Shown: positions 17,064 through 24,404 of the stretch, in pieces
How positions within the stretch are numbered: position 1 is the stretch's first letter
Layout of the letters: every line of letters starts with the position of its first letter
IMG/VR virus record: IMGVR_UViG_3300035184_001104
Location: 1-32,535 of that record
Reading direction: 5' to 3' (one strand)
DNA length: 32,535 nucleotides
Source: a virus
Position numbers and translations under genes: made by a program
Notes under the pieces: model-generated
The model's database searches: none
The model's input: the letters and a program-made list of their open reading frames with translations, nothing else
Told to the model about the DNA's origin: nothing

Positions 17064-17708
17064 ATGGAAATTGATAAAAAAATATTATCGGAGATATCAA
17101 GATATAACTCTATTAATAACTACATTGTTGAACAAGAGGGTGAATTACCACCACCACCTGATGAAGAGCCGTTACCGGATGGTGAAGTTGGGGGGCCTAT
17201 GCCAGCTGAGGATGATTTAGGTGTTGAACCACCTATGGAACCTGAAACAGGTCAAACTATAGATATTAAAAATGACCCGGATGTTGATAAAATTAATACT
17301 GATGGTGATGTTGTTGGTGGTAGTGAAAACACGACTGATGGTGAATCTGAAGAATTGGAAATAACCGATTTGGTTAATTCTCAAAAAAACATTGAAACTA
17401 AACAGGATGATTATTTTGACAATTTATTTAAACAATTGGGTGACTTAGAATCTAAATTAGGTAGTATGGACAATATTGTTAACAAACTTAACAGTTTAGA
17501 AGATAAGATTGAAAAATATAGACCTAAAACACCTGAAGAGAAACTAGAGTTAAGAAGTATTGATTCAGGACCATATAGTCAGAAGTTAACAGATTTCTTT
17601 GTTGATAAACAAGAAGATATGGAGAAGTCAGGTAAAAATGAGTATATTTTAACTACTGACGATGTTGAAAATTTTACCGACGATGAAATCAGACAATCAT
17701 TTAGTTAA
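17064..17708 (+). CDS. Acidic protein with proline-rich N-terminus and coiled coil, 214 aa
   Basis: Not assigned to a family. A short helical N-terminus (EIDKKILSEISRYNSINNYI) is followed by a strongly acidic, Pro/Gly-rich and probably disordered region (ELPPPPDEEPLPDGE and onward, residues ~27-100), then a heptad-like coiled coil at about 110-150 (LFKQLGDLESKLGSMDNIVNKL in two halves), and a C-terminal helical part. Such acidic, extended proteins in T4-like genomes may act as scaffold, linker or DNA-mimic-like virion components, but nothing here decides. It is the last gene before a strong terminator and just before the replication block. Confidence 0.62.
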   Translation: MEIDKKILSEISRYNSINNYIVEQEGELPPPPDEEPLPDGEVGGPMPAEDDLGVEPPMEPETGQTIDIKNDPDVDKINTDGDVVGGSENTTDGESEELEITDLVNSQKNIETKQDDYFDNLFKQLGDLESKLGSMDNIVNKLNSLEDKIEKYRPKTPEEKLELRSIDSGPYSQKLTDFFVDKQEDMEKSGKNEYILTTDDVENFTDDEIRQSFS

Positions 17709-17733
17709 CCATACCACAATAATTTAAAATTTT

Positions 17734-17764
17734 AAGAGAGACCAATTAGGTCTCTTTTTTTTTT
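17734..17764 (+). terminator. Rho-independent terminator closing the hub region
   Basis: A 7-bp perfect stem AGAGACC/GGTCTCT (extendable by A-T and G-U pairs) around loop AATTA is followed by ten T residues. It separates late structural genes from the gp32 unit, so the gp32 promoter downstream acts independently. Confidence 0.9.
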
Positions 17765-17772
17765 AATTATAG

Positions 17773-17804
17773 TTTGACAAATCAGTAAATGTTTATTATC
17801 TTTG
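17773..17804 (+). promoter_or_regulatory. Bacteroidota-type host promoter for the gp32-like gene
   Basis: TTTG at 17773-17776 and TATCTTTG at 17797-17804 are separated by 20 bp, matching the Bacteroidota primary-sigma consensus TTTG / TAnnTTTG. Transcription should start near 17811, giving a leader of about 27 nt that ends in an A-rich tract before ATG 17838. It lies directly after a terminator. No comparable site was seen before the structural genes. Confidence 0.78.
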
Positions 17805-17837
17805 AAGTAATTAAACAATTTAAAACAAAAAAAAAAT

Positions 17838-18698
17838 ATGTCAAACAACGCATTAGATGCTATCTTAAGTCAATATGAGAAAGCACAAAACTCGGGGAAT
17901 TCCTCAAACAAAATGACTAGTGAAGAAAGACTAAAAAAGTATTTCGCCGCTATCCTACCAAAAGATGAAAAACAAGGACAAAGAACACTTAGAATCTTAC
18001 CTACATCAGATGGTTCTTCACCTTTTAAAGAGGTGTGGTACCATGAAATGCAGGTAGATGGTAAATGGGTTAAATTATATGACCCGGGAGCGAACGATAA
18101 TGAACGTTCACCATTAACCGAAGTTTATGAAGCTCTAACTTCAACAGGAAAAGATTCTGATAGACAATTAGCGTCTCAGTATCGTTCACGTAAATTTTAC
18201 ATTGTAAAAGTTGTCGATAGAGATAATGAAGCCGATGGGGTTAAATTTTGGAGATTCAAACACAACTACAAAAATGAAGGTATCTTAGATAAAATTATCC
18301 CTATCTTCAGAACTAAAGGTGATATTACTGAACCTGAAAAAGGTAGAGATATTATCTTGGAATTAACTAAAGCTAAGGCTAACAACGGTAACCAATATAC
18401 TGTGGTACAAACAGTTATGTTTGACGACCCATCTCCGGTACACGAAGATAAAGAAACTTCTGATGTGTGGGTAAATGACCCATCAACATTGCATGATGTT
18501 TATGCTAAAAAACCGGTAGAGTATTTAGAGGCTGTTGCGAATGGTGAAACACCTAAATGGGATACGGTAACAGGTAAATATGTTTTCGGAGATAGTAGTC
18601 AAGGTGAAGTTTCTTTTGGGGGACAATCACAGAAAGAAGAGGTTAAGAAAACTGACCCACAATCGAAAGACTCTGCTTCAGATGATATGCCTTTCTAA
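17838..18698 (+). CDS. Single-stranded DNA-binding protein (T4 gp32-like)
   Basis: The 286-aa protein matches the gp32 family in size (T4: 301 aa) and order. It has a short basic-helical N-terminus for cooperativity, a core OB-fold region from about residue 35 to 225 with TLRILPTSDG, FKEVWYHEM, YRSRKFYIVKVVDRD and FWRFKHNYKNEGI, then an acidic Gln/Ser/Lys-rich tail. gp32 coats ssDNA at the fork and in recombination and contacts recombinase, helicase and polymerase. Two oddities are visible: the protein has no cysteine, so the T4-type zinc site is absent, and it ends in SDDMPF, like the C-terminal tip of bacterial SSB. It has a host-type promoter and its own terminator, and lies just before uvsX. 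Confidence 0.87.
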   Translation: MSNNALDAILSQYEKAQNSGNSSNKMTSEERLKKYFAAILPKDEKQGQRTLRILPTSDGSSPFKEVWYHEMQVDGKWVKLYDPGANDNERSPLTEVYEALTSTGKDSDRQLASQYRSRKFYIVKVVDRDNEADGVKFWRFKHNYKNEGILDKIIPIFRTKGDITEPEKGRDIILELTKAKANNGNQYTVVQTVMFDDPSPVHEDKETSDVWVNDPSTLHDVYAKKPVEYLEAVANGETPKWDTVTGKYVFGDSSQGEVSFGGQSQKEEVKKTDPQSKDSASDDMPF

Positions 18699-18717
18699 AT
18701 AACGCAATTAATAACAT

Positions 18718-18752
18718 ATAACCTTCCACATAAAAATGGAAGGTTATTTTTT
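18718..18752 (+). terminator. Rho-independent terminator after gp32-like gene
   Basis: An 11-bp perfect stem ATAACCTTCCA/TGGAAGGTTAT around an 8-nt loop is followed by six T residues, starting 20 bp after the gp32 stop. It likely lets gp32 be expressed well above the downstream recombination genes, with read-through supplying the latter. Confidence 0.9.
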
Positions 18753-18764
18753 AATTAGATAAAA

Positions 18765-18992
18765 ATGAAAATAATAAAATCAAAAACACTACAAGAAAAG
18801 ATTTACGAATCTTTGGAGTTAAAATATAAAACTGAAATGGCTGAAGCTGAGGTTATATTAGATTTATATTACAATAACCCTGTTGGGATTGGTGAACACC
18901 CACAAATTGTTAAAGAAATTGATGACGCAATTGCTAAATTGGGTGAATCAAAAGATAAATTAAAGACACTACAGGAAACTTATAAAAAATAA
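18765..18992 (+). CDS. Small helical hypothetical protein, 75 aa
   Basis: No known function is recognised. It is predicted almost wholly helical, with two amphipathic helices joined by a turn NNPVGIGEHPQI (residues ~37-48). The C-terminal helix is Lys/Glu/Leu-rich and could form a coiled coil. The gene lies between gp32 and uvsX, 6 bp before uvsX, so it is probably cotranscribed with uvsX and may assist recombination or replication. This is position-based inference only. It lacks membrane segments and cysteines. Confidence 0.68.
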   Translation: MKIIKSKTLQEKIYESLELKYKTEMAEAEVILDLYYNNPVGIGEHPQIVKEIDDAIAKLGESKDKLKTLQETYKK

Positions 18993-18998
18993 AATATT

Positions 18999-20003
18999 AT
19001 GGCAATAAAGAAAAAAACTGACTTCAAAAGTCTAAAACAGAAGTTTTCAACTTCGGCGAAATATAAACCACAAAGGTTTTTTGATATTGGTGAATCGTTC
19101 TTAGATGCCGTTGGTGTCCCGGGTCCGGCTATTGGTCATTTGAATATGTTCTTAGGTCATTCGGATACTGGTAAAACGACTGCTTTGGTTAAAACTGCTG
19201 TAGATGCTCAAAAGAAAGGTATCCTACCTGTTTTTATAATTACAGAACAAAAATGGTCTTTTGACCACGCTAAATTGATGGGTTTTGAATGTGAAGAAGT
19301 GGTTGATGAAGAAACAGGTGAGTTAGATTGGGATGGGTTTTTCTTATTTAATAATAACTTTAACTATATTGAAGAAATAACTGATTATATTAATGAGTTA
19401 TTAGATTCACAACAAAAGGGTGAATTAGATTATAGTCTTTGTATAATGTGGGATTCTGTTGGTTCTGTACCTTGTAAAATGACGTTTGAAGGTAAGGGTG
19501 GTGCTATGCACAACGCTAGAACTTTAGCGGATAAAATTGGTATGGGTGTCAATCAAAGAATTTCAGGAAGTAGAAAGGCGGATTCAAAATATGAAAATAC
19601 TTTAATTGTTGTTAATCAACCATGGGTTGAATTACCTGACAATCCATTCGGACAACCTAAAATAAAGGCTAAGGGTGGTGAAGCTATCTGGTTAAATTCT
19701 TCTTTAGTGTTTCTTTATGGTAATCAAAAAAATTCCGGAATTACAAAAATATCTGCGGTTAAGGATAAAAGGAAGATTAGGTTTGCTTCAAGAACAAAGG
19801 TATCGGTTATGAAGAATCATATCAACGGTCTTGGGTATGAAGATGGTAAAATATTGGTAACACCACACGGTTTTCTTTCAGGTAAAGATACTACAGAAGA
19901 AAAAAAATCAATTGAGAAGTATAAGTTAGAAAACGCTGAGTATTGGAAAAAAATTATTGGTACTGATGGTGATTTTGACTTAAAAGAAGAAAGAGGAGAG
20001 TAA
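18999..20003 (+). CDS. uvsX: UvsX-type RecA-like recombinase
   Basis: The 334-aa protein is a RecA/UvsX family ATPase. The Walker A motif is GHSDTGKTT (G53-T61, K59), the catalytic ITEQKWSFD glutamate strand follows, Walker B ends at D152 (LCIMWDS), and the NQRISGSRKADSKY and IKAKGGEAIWLNSS stretches correspond to DNA-binding loops L1 and L2. It forms filaments on ssDNA and carries out strand invasion for recombination-dependent replication and repair, loading on gp32-coated DNA. It is shorter than T4 UvsX (391 aa), mainly at the C-terminus. The neighbours gp32, exonuclease and helicase make the context consistent. No separate uvsY gene is recognisable here. Confidence 0.9.
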   Translation: MAIKKKTDFKSLKQKFSTSAKYKPQRFFDIGESFLDAVGVPGPAIGHLNMFLGHSDTGKTTALVKTAVDAQKKGILPVFIITEQKWSFDHAKLMGFECEEVVDEETGELDWDGFFLFNNNFNYIEEITDYINELLDSQQKGELDYSLCIMWDSVGSVPCKMTFEGKGGAMHNARTLADKIGMGVNQRISGSRKADSKYENTLIVVNQPWVELPDNPFGQPKIKAKGGEAIWLNSSLVFLYGNQKNSGITKISAVKDKRKIRFASRTKVSVMKNHINGLGYEDGKILVTPHGFLSGKDTTEEKKSIEKYKLENAEYWKKIIGTDGDFDLKEERGE

Positions 20004-20021
20004 ATTTTTATAGTGAGAACC

Positions 20022-20035
20022 GGTGAGAAATCACC
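20022..20035 (+). promoter_or_regulatory. GAAA-tetraloop hairpin upstream of the exonuclease start
   Basis: GGTGA and TCACC form a 5-bp stem closed by a GAAA tetraloop, ending 14 nt before the preferred GTG start at 20050. A compact GNRA hairpin right at a ribosome-loading region could be a protein-binding operator or a structural spacer. No function is proven. Confidence 0.4.
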
Positions 20036-20049
20036 ACAACAAAAAAAAT

Positions 20050-21063
20050 GTGATTAAAACATTATTAGTCGACGGAAATAACCTACTTAAGATAGGTTTT
20101 CACGGAGTCAAAGATTATTACCATAAGGGTAAACATATTGGTGGTATATGGCATTTCTTGAATACTACAAGACGTTTCATTGAGGAATATAATTATGATA
20201 AAGTTGTTGTTTTTTGGGATGGTGAAGATAGTTCTAAAGCAAGAAAAGATATATACCCTCAATACAAAGAAAACCGAAAAAAACATTCTGATTCAAATGA
20301 GTATAAAGAAGAGTCTTTTACTGAACAAAAAGGTAGGGTCAAACTTTATTTGGAAGAAATGTTTATTCGACAAATTGATGTTGACAATAATGAGGCCGAT
20401 GACTTAATTGCTTATTATTGTCAAATATCAAACAATGAGCACAAAACAATCTTTTCGGGAGATAAGGACCTTACTCAACTAATTGGGGAGAACGTCTCTG
20501 TATACTCTCCAAACACAAGACAATTCTACCATAATGGTGATAAAATTAAGGGTAAAGATTATGAGTTTCCACACTCTAATATTATAACCCTTAAAATTTT
20601 TACTGGCGATAAATCTGATAATATTGATGGAATATATTATTTTGGTGAAAAAACTTTAGTTAAATTCTTTCCTGAAATACTTGATAATACAGTTTCCGTT
20701 ACCGATATTTTAACAAAGGCTCAAAGGTTATTTGAGAATAAGGAAGGTGGTGCGGCTATTGAAAATTTATTGTCCGGTAAAACTAAAACGGGGATTCATG
20801 GGGATGAATTTTTTAAGGTAAATCAAAAAATAGTAGATTTATCAATACCTTTGATAACCGACGAGGGTAAAGAACTCGTAGAACTGTATTATACTGAAAC
20901 TTTAGACCCTGAAGGTAGAGGACATCGAAATTTAATAAAAATGATGATGGATGATGGTATTTTTAAATATCTACCTAAAGGTGATGATAATTGGGTGTAC
21001 TTTTTAACTCCATTCCTAAAGTTAACTAGAAAAGAAAAAAGAAATTTTAAACAAAATAAGTAA
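20050..21063 (+). CDS. 5'-3' exonuclease / flap endonuclease (T4 RNase H-like)
   Basis: The protein is a FEN/PIN-type nuclease with the acidic active-site set: LVDGNN (D8 from this start), VVFWDGED, NNEADDLIAYY, SGDKDLTQL, and the helix-two-turn-helix motif TGDKSDNIDGI, which binds duplex DNA. It would remove RNA primers and flaps at the lagging strand, as T4 RNase H does. The chosen GTG start at 20050 gives 337 aa, begins immediately before the conserved IKTLLVDGNN strand and follows an A-rich leader. An in-frame GTG at 20023 would add an unlikely Asn/His/Lys-rich extension and would put the hairpin at 20022-20035 inside the coding region. The gene is followed by a 1-bp gap to the next ATG. 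Confidence 0.85.
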   Translation: MIKTLLVDGNNLLKIGFHGVKDYYHKGKHIGGIWHFLNTTRRFIEEYNYDKVVVFWDGEDSSKARKDIYPQYKENRKKHSDSNEYKEESFTEQKGRVKLYLEEMFIRQIDVDNNEADDLIAYYCQISNNEHKTIFSGDKDLTQLIGENVSVYSPNTRQFYHNGDKIKGKDYEFPHSNIITLKIFTGDKSDNIDGIYYFGEKTLVKFFPEILDNTVSVTDILTKAQRLFENKEGGAAIENLLSGKTKTGIHGDEFFKVNQKIVDLSIPLITDEGKELVELYYTETLDPEGRGHRNLIKMMMDDGIFKYLPKGDDNWVYFLTPFLKLTRKEKRNFKQNK

Positions 21064-21064
21064 T

Positions 21065-21454
21065 ATGATGAATTTAAAAGATTTTGAAAAACAAATAAAA
21101 ATGATGAGTAGGGGGGGTAATTCTAATATTCCTAATATTCCTGATATTTCCGACTTTATGAATCCCAAAAAGATGTTTTCTAATATTAAAAATGGATTTA
21201 AAAATTGGTGGAAGAGAAACATGAAAAAGATTATCGTAGGTGGTTTATCAATTTTAATAACGGTATTTAGTTTAAAAATTATGTTATCGGAAAAAAAAGG
21301 AGTATATTTGGTGACAGATTCATTAGGTATTGAATATAATACGAACCAATATAAAATTAATGGTCAGTGTATAGAATTTAATAGAAATAAGAAAAATATG
21401 TTAATTACCATATGTGGTGATTTTAAAATAGTAAAACAACAACAAAAAAAATAA
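21065..21454 (+). CDS. Hypothetical single-pass membrane protein, 129 aa
   Basis: Not recognised. A charged, Asn/Pro/Met-rich N-terminal half (with NIPNIPDIS) leads to a very basic juxtamembrane stretch WWKRNMKK and one transmembrane helix at about residues 56-74 (IIVGGLSILITVFSLKIML). A C-terminal domain of about 50 residues follows, with two cysteines (NGQCIEF, ITICGDF). By the positive-inside rule the N-terminus is cytoplasmic and the C-terminal domain periplasmic. It is tightly coupled to its neighbours (1-bp gaps, TAATATG junctions), so it is expressed with replication enzymes. Possible roles include membrane tethering of the replisome or superinfection immunity, but neither is supported by homology. 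Confidence 0.65.
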   Translation: MMNLKDFEKQIKMMSRGGNSNIPNIPDISDFMNPKKMFSNIKNGFKNWWKRNMKKIIVGGLSILITVFSLKIMLSEKKGVYLVTDSLGIEYNTNQYKINGQCIEFNRNKKNMLITICGDFKIVKQQQKK

Positions 21455-21455
21455 T

Positions 21456-21908
21456 ATGAAAAACCAAGATTCAACTAAGTTAGAATTACTAATGACGGTT
21501 AACGATAACTTTATCGTACAACGTTTCTTTAACGTGAGAGATTATAACAAAAACGCTAAAAGCTCTTATGAGTTATATAGATATATGAAAGATTTTTCAG
21601 AAACATTGACTACTGATTTAAAATATAAGACTATGGATTATTTGTCTGAAAATATGTACCAAATTATGAATAATCCAATGATACTAGAAACTTCAAATAC
21701 TGAAGGTCCGGAACATATTAATATATATCTTAAAAAAGATGGTGTGACAATGTGTCATAGAATTGTAGACGCAAAACTATTCCCACCTAAAATAAGATAC
21801 ACCGTAGATGTGCGTCCTCACCTAAAAAGTGTTCTTTATGATTTAACTGACATATTTTCATCCCAAGATTTAAATTACGAATATTTGGGCATTAATCTAA
21901 CTCAGTAA
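21456..21908 (+). CDS. Hypothetical protein, 150 aa
   Basis: No family is recognised. The protein looks soluble and mixed alpha/beta: a strand-led start (LELLMTVNDNFIVQRFFNV), a helical middle with repeated aromatic residues (YELYRYMKDFSETL), and a C-terminal part with NIYLKKDGV and VDVRPHLKSVLYDLTDIFSS. Its position between an exonuclease and the replicative helicase, with a 1-bp gap from the preceding gene, suggests a replication-linked role such as a helicase loader or accessory factor. That is a guess from position only. Confidence 0.6.
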   Translation: MKNQDSTKLELLMTVNDNFIVQRFFNVRDYNKNAKSSYELYRYMKDFSETLTTDLKYKTMDYLSENMYQIMNNPMILETSNTEGPEHINIYLKKDGVTMCHRIVDAKLFPPKIRYTVDVRPHLKSVLYDLTDIFSSQDLNYEYLGINLTQ

Positions 21909-21936
21909 TATTTATTTTTACTACAAATAAAATCAT

Positions 21937-23316
21937 ATGTCAATAACAAAAAAATTCGATTATTTAGGGTCGACATTTCAACAACAATTACTAAACCAAA
22001 TTATTCTTGATAAGGATTTTTCGAGGTCTATTATAGATGTGATAGAAACTGACTATTTTGACAATAAATATTTTAAAATCATAATACAGATGATTAGAGA
22101 GTATTATTTAAAATATGAACACGTACCTAATTTTGAAACCTTAGAACAATTAACTAAATCTGAAATTAAACAAGAATTAGCCTCTAAAATTATAATTGAT
22201 ACGATAAATAAAATAAAGGGGGTTAGTATTGAGGGTTCTGAGTTTGTCCAAGAAAAAGCTATGAAATTTTGTAAACAACAAGAGTTACAAAAAGTTATGG
22301 TCAAGGCTCAAAAGATAATTGACGATGGTGAATTTGAAAACTACGATACTTTAGAAAGGTTAGTAAGAGAAGCTCTACTAGTTGGGGAGAGAGAAGACAA
22401 TATGTCAGACGTTTTTTACAATTTAGATGAGGTTTTAAATGAGGATTACAGACATCCGGTACCAATGGGTATACCCGGAATAGATAGACTCTTAAAAGGT
22501 GGTTTAGCTAAAGGGGAAATTGGGGTTGTTTTAGCACCTACCGGTGTTGGTAAATCTACATTGTTGACAAAAATAGCTAATCACGCATTTAATATAGGGA
22601 ATAACGTATTACAAGTATTTTTTGAGGATAACCCAAAAATTATTCAAAGGAAACACATTACTCTTTGGACTAAGGTTCACCCTGATGAATTATCGGAAAG
22701 AAAGGCGGAGGTTATGGTAAAAGTAAACGAAGTTAAAGATAGTATGGAGAACAAGTTAATTTTGAAAAAACTTCCATCGGATACTGTAACTATGGGTCAG
22801 ATTAAAAACCAAGTTAGAAAAATGATTGCTGAAGGTATTAATATTGATGTTATTCTTTTGGATTATATTGATTGTGTTGTACCTGAAAAAAACTTGGGTG
22901 ATGAATGGAAATCTGAAGGTTCTGTTATGAGAGCGTTCGAATCTATGTGTCACGAATTAGATTTAGTAGGGTGGACCGCTACTCAAGGAAATAGAAGTTC
23001 AATCTCTTCTGATGTTGTTACGACTGACCAAATGGGTGGTTCAATCAAAAAAGCTCAAGTTGGTCACGTTATTATATCAGTGGCCAAATCTCTACAACAA
23101 AAAGAAATGAAACTAGCAACTATTGCAATAACTAAATCTAGAATTGGTGATGATGGTATTGTCTTTGAAAATTGTAAATTCGATAACGGTATGTTGGAGA
23201 TTGATACTGAGAGTTCTGTGACTTTTTTAGGTTTAGAGGATAACAAAGAAGAAAAAAATAGACAACGAGTTAAAGAATTACTCGAAAAGAAAAAATTAAA
23301 ACAAACGCAATCTTAA
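21937..23316 (+). CDS. Replicative DNA helicase (DnaB/T4 gp41-like)
   Basis: The 459-aa protein has the DnaB-type architecture: an N-terminal helical domain (~1-150), a linker region (~150-175), and a RecA-like motor. Walker A is APTGVGKST (A200-T208, K206), Walker B is VILLDYID with D309, and the DnaB-specific segments WTATQGNRSS and GGSIKKAQVGHVI follow, with a Lys-rich C-terminal tail. It would form a hexamer on the lagging strand and unwind DNA ahead of the polymerase. Size is close to T4 gp41 (475 aa). The primase (gp61) is not in this window. It lies upstream of the RNR genes, with an 81-bp AT-rich gap after it. Confidence 0.88.
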   Translation: MSITKKFDYLGSTFQQQLLNQIILDKDFSRSIIDVIETDYFDNKYFKIIIQMIREYYLKYEHVPNFETLEQLTKSEIKQELASKIIIDTINKIKGVSIEGSEFVQEKAMKFCKQQELQKVMVKAQKIIDDGEFENYDTLERLVREALLVGEREDNMSDVFYNLDEVLNEDYRHPVPMGIPGIDRLLKGGLAKGEIGVVLAPTGVGKSTLLTKIANHAFNIGNNVLQVFFEDNPKIIQRKHITLWTKVHPDELSERKAEVMVKVNEVKDSMENKLILKKLPSDTVTMGQIKNQVRKMIAEGINIDVILLDYIDCVVPEKNLGDEWKSEGSVMRAFESMCHELDLVGWTATQGNRSSISSDVVTTDQMGGSIKKAQVGHVIISVAKSLQQKEMKLATIAITKSRIGDDGIVFENCKFDNGMLEIDTESSVTFLGLEDNKEEKNRQRVKELLEKKKLKQTQS

Positions 23317-23397
23317 TTGGATGGTTGTTCAATAAAATAAAAAAAAAAAGGTTAATAAAATTAGTAATTTAAATAATTATTATATAAAAGAAGAAAC

Positions 23398-24381
23398 ATG
23401 GAAAAACAAAGTATTTTTAACAAAAGGGAAAACATATTACCTTACGATTATCCTTCATTATTGAAATATAAGGATGCGATTAGACATTCTTATTGGATTG
23501 ATACGGAGTATAACTTCACTACCGATATTAATGATTTTAAAGTGGTGATAAATGACAATGAAAGACAGGTAATAAAAAGAACGATGTTATCTATCGCTCA
23601 AATTGAGGTTTCGGTAAAGACTTTTTGGGCTGACCTTTATAAAAGAATGCCAATCACGGAAATAGGTGATGTTGGTATGACATTTGCGGAGTCTGAGGTT
23701 AGACATAAAGATGCCTATGCTAGACTTTTAAGAATTCTTGGGTTAGAGGAAGAGTTTAAACACGTTATTGAAATTCCGGCGATTAAAGATAGAATTAAAT
23801 ATTTAAGAAAATATTTGGATGGTACGAGAAGTCGAGATAATAAGATGTATACTAAATCAGTATTACTATTTTCCTTATTTATTGAACACGTTTCATTATT
23901 CTCACAATTCTTAATTATGATGTCATTTAATAAAGAGAAAAATGTCTTTAAGGGTATTTCTAATGTTGTTGAAGCGACATCTAAAGAAGAGGATATCCAT
24001 GGTAACTTTGGTGTTGAATTAATTAATATAATTAAAAGTGAAAATCCGGAGTGGTTTGATGAGGAGTTTGATAATCTAATTATTTCAGCTTGTAAAAAGG
24101 CTTTTCAAGCGGAATGTAAGATATTAGATTGGATTTTTGAAAATGGTGAATTAGAATTTTTACCTAAAGAAACCATAAAACATTTCATAATGAACAGATT
24201 TAACAATTCATTAGGTAAAATTGGGATGAAACCCGTATTTGAGGTTGATATCGATAAGTTAGAGAAAACACTATGGTTTGAGGTAGAAATTACATCAACT
24301 AAGGAAGGTGATTTCTTTTATAAGAAACAAATTGATTACTCTAAAAAACAAAAAGCAATTACAGAAGACGATTTATTTTAA
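23398..24381 (+). CDS. nrdB: Ribonucleotide reductase class I, small subunit
   Basis: The 327-aa protein has a full set of di-metal ligands by alignment of motifs: E70 (AQIEVSVKTFW), E100 and H103 in SEVRHKDAY, E163 (FIEHVSLF), and E198 with H201 (EEDIHGNFG). The radical tyrosine position is occupied by Y107. The first ligand is glutamate rather than the aspartate of E. coli NrdB. The C-terminus EDDLF is the acidic tail that docks into NrdA. It generates the tyrosyl radical used by NrdA to make deoxynucleotides. The ISQIEV-type motif recalls Bacteroidota NrdB. The gene precedes nrdA by 23 bp, an order opposite to E. coli. Confidence 0.92.
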   Translation: MEKQSIFNKRENILPYDYPSLLKYKDAIRHSYWIDTEYNFTTDINDFKVVINDNERQVIKRTMLSIAQIEVSVKTFWADLYKRMPITEIGDVGMTFAESEVRHKDAYARLLRILGLEEEFKHVIEIPAIKDRIKYLRKYLDGTRSRDNKMYTKSVLLFSLFIEHVSLFSQFLIMMSFNKEKNVFKGISNVVEATSKEEDIHGNFGVELINIIKSENPEWFDEEFDNLIISACKKAFQAECKILDWIFENGELEFLPKETIKHFIMNRFNNSLGKIGMKPVFEVDIDKLEKTLWFEVEITSTKEGDFFYKKQIDYSKKQKAITEDDLF

Positions 24382-24404
24382 AAACAAAAAAAAAACAAAA
24401 AAAT

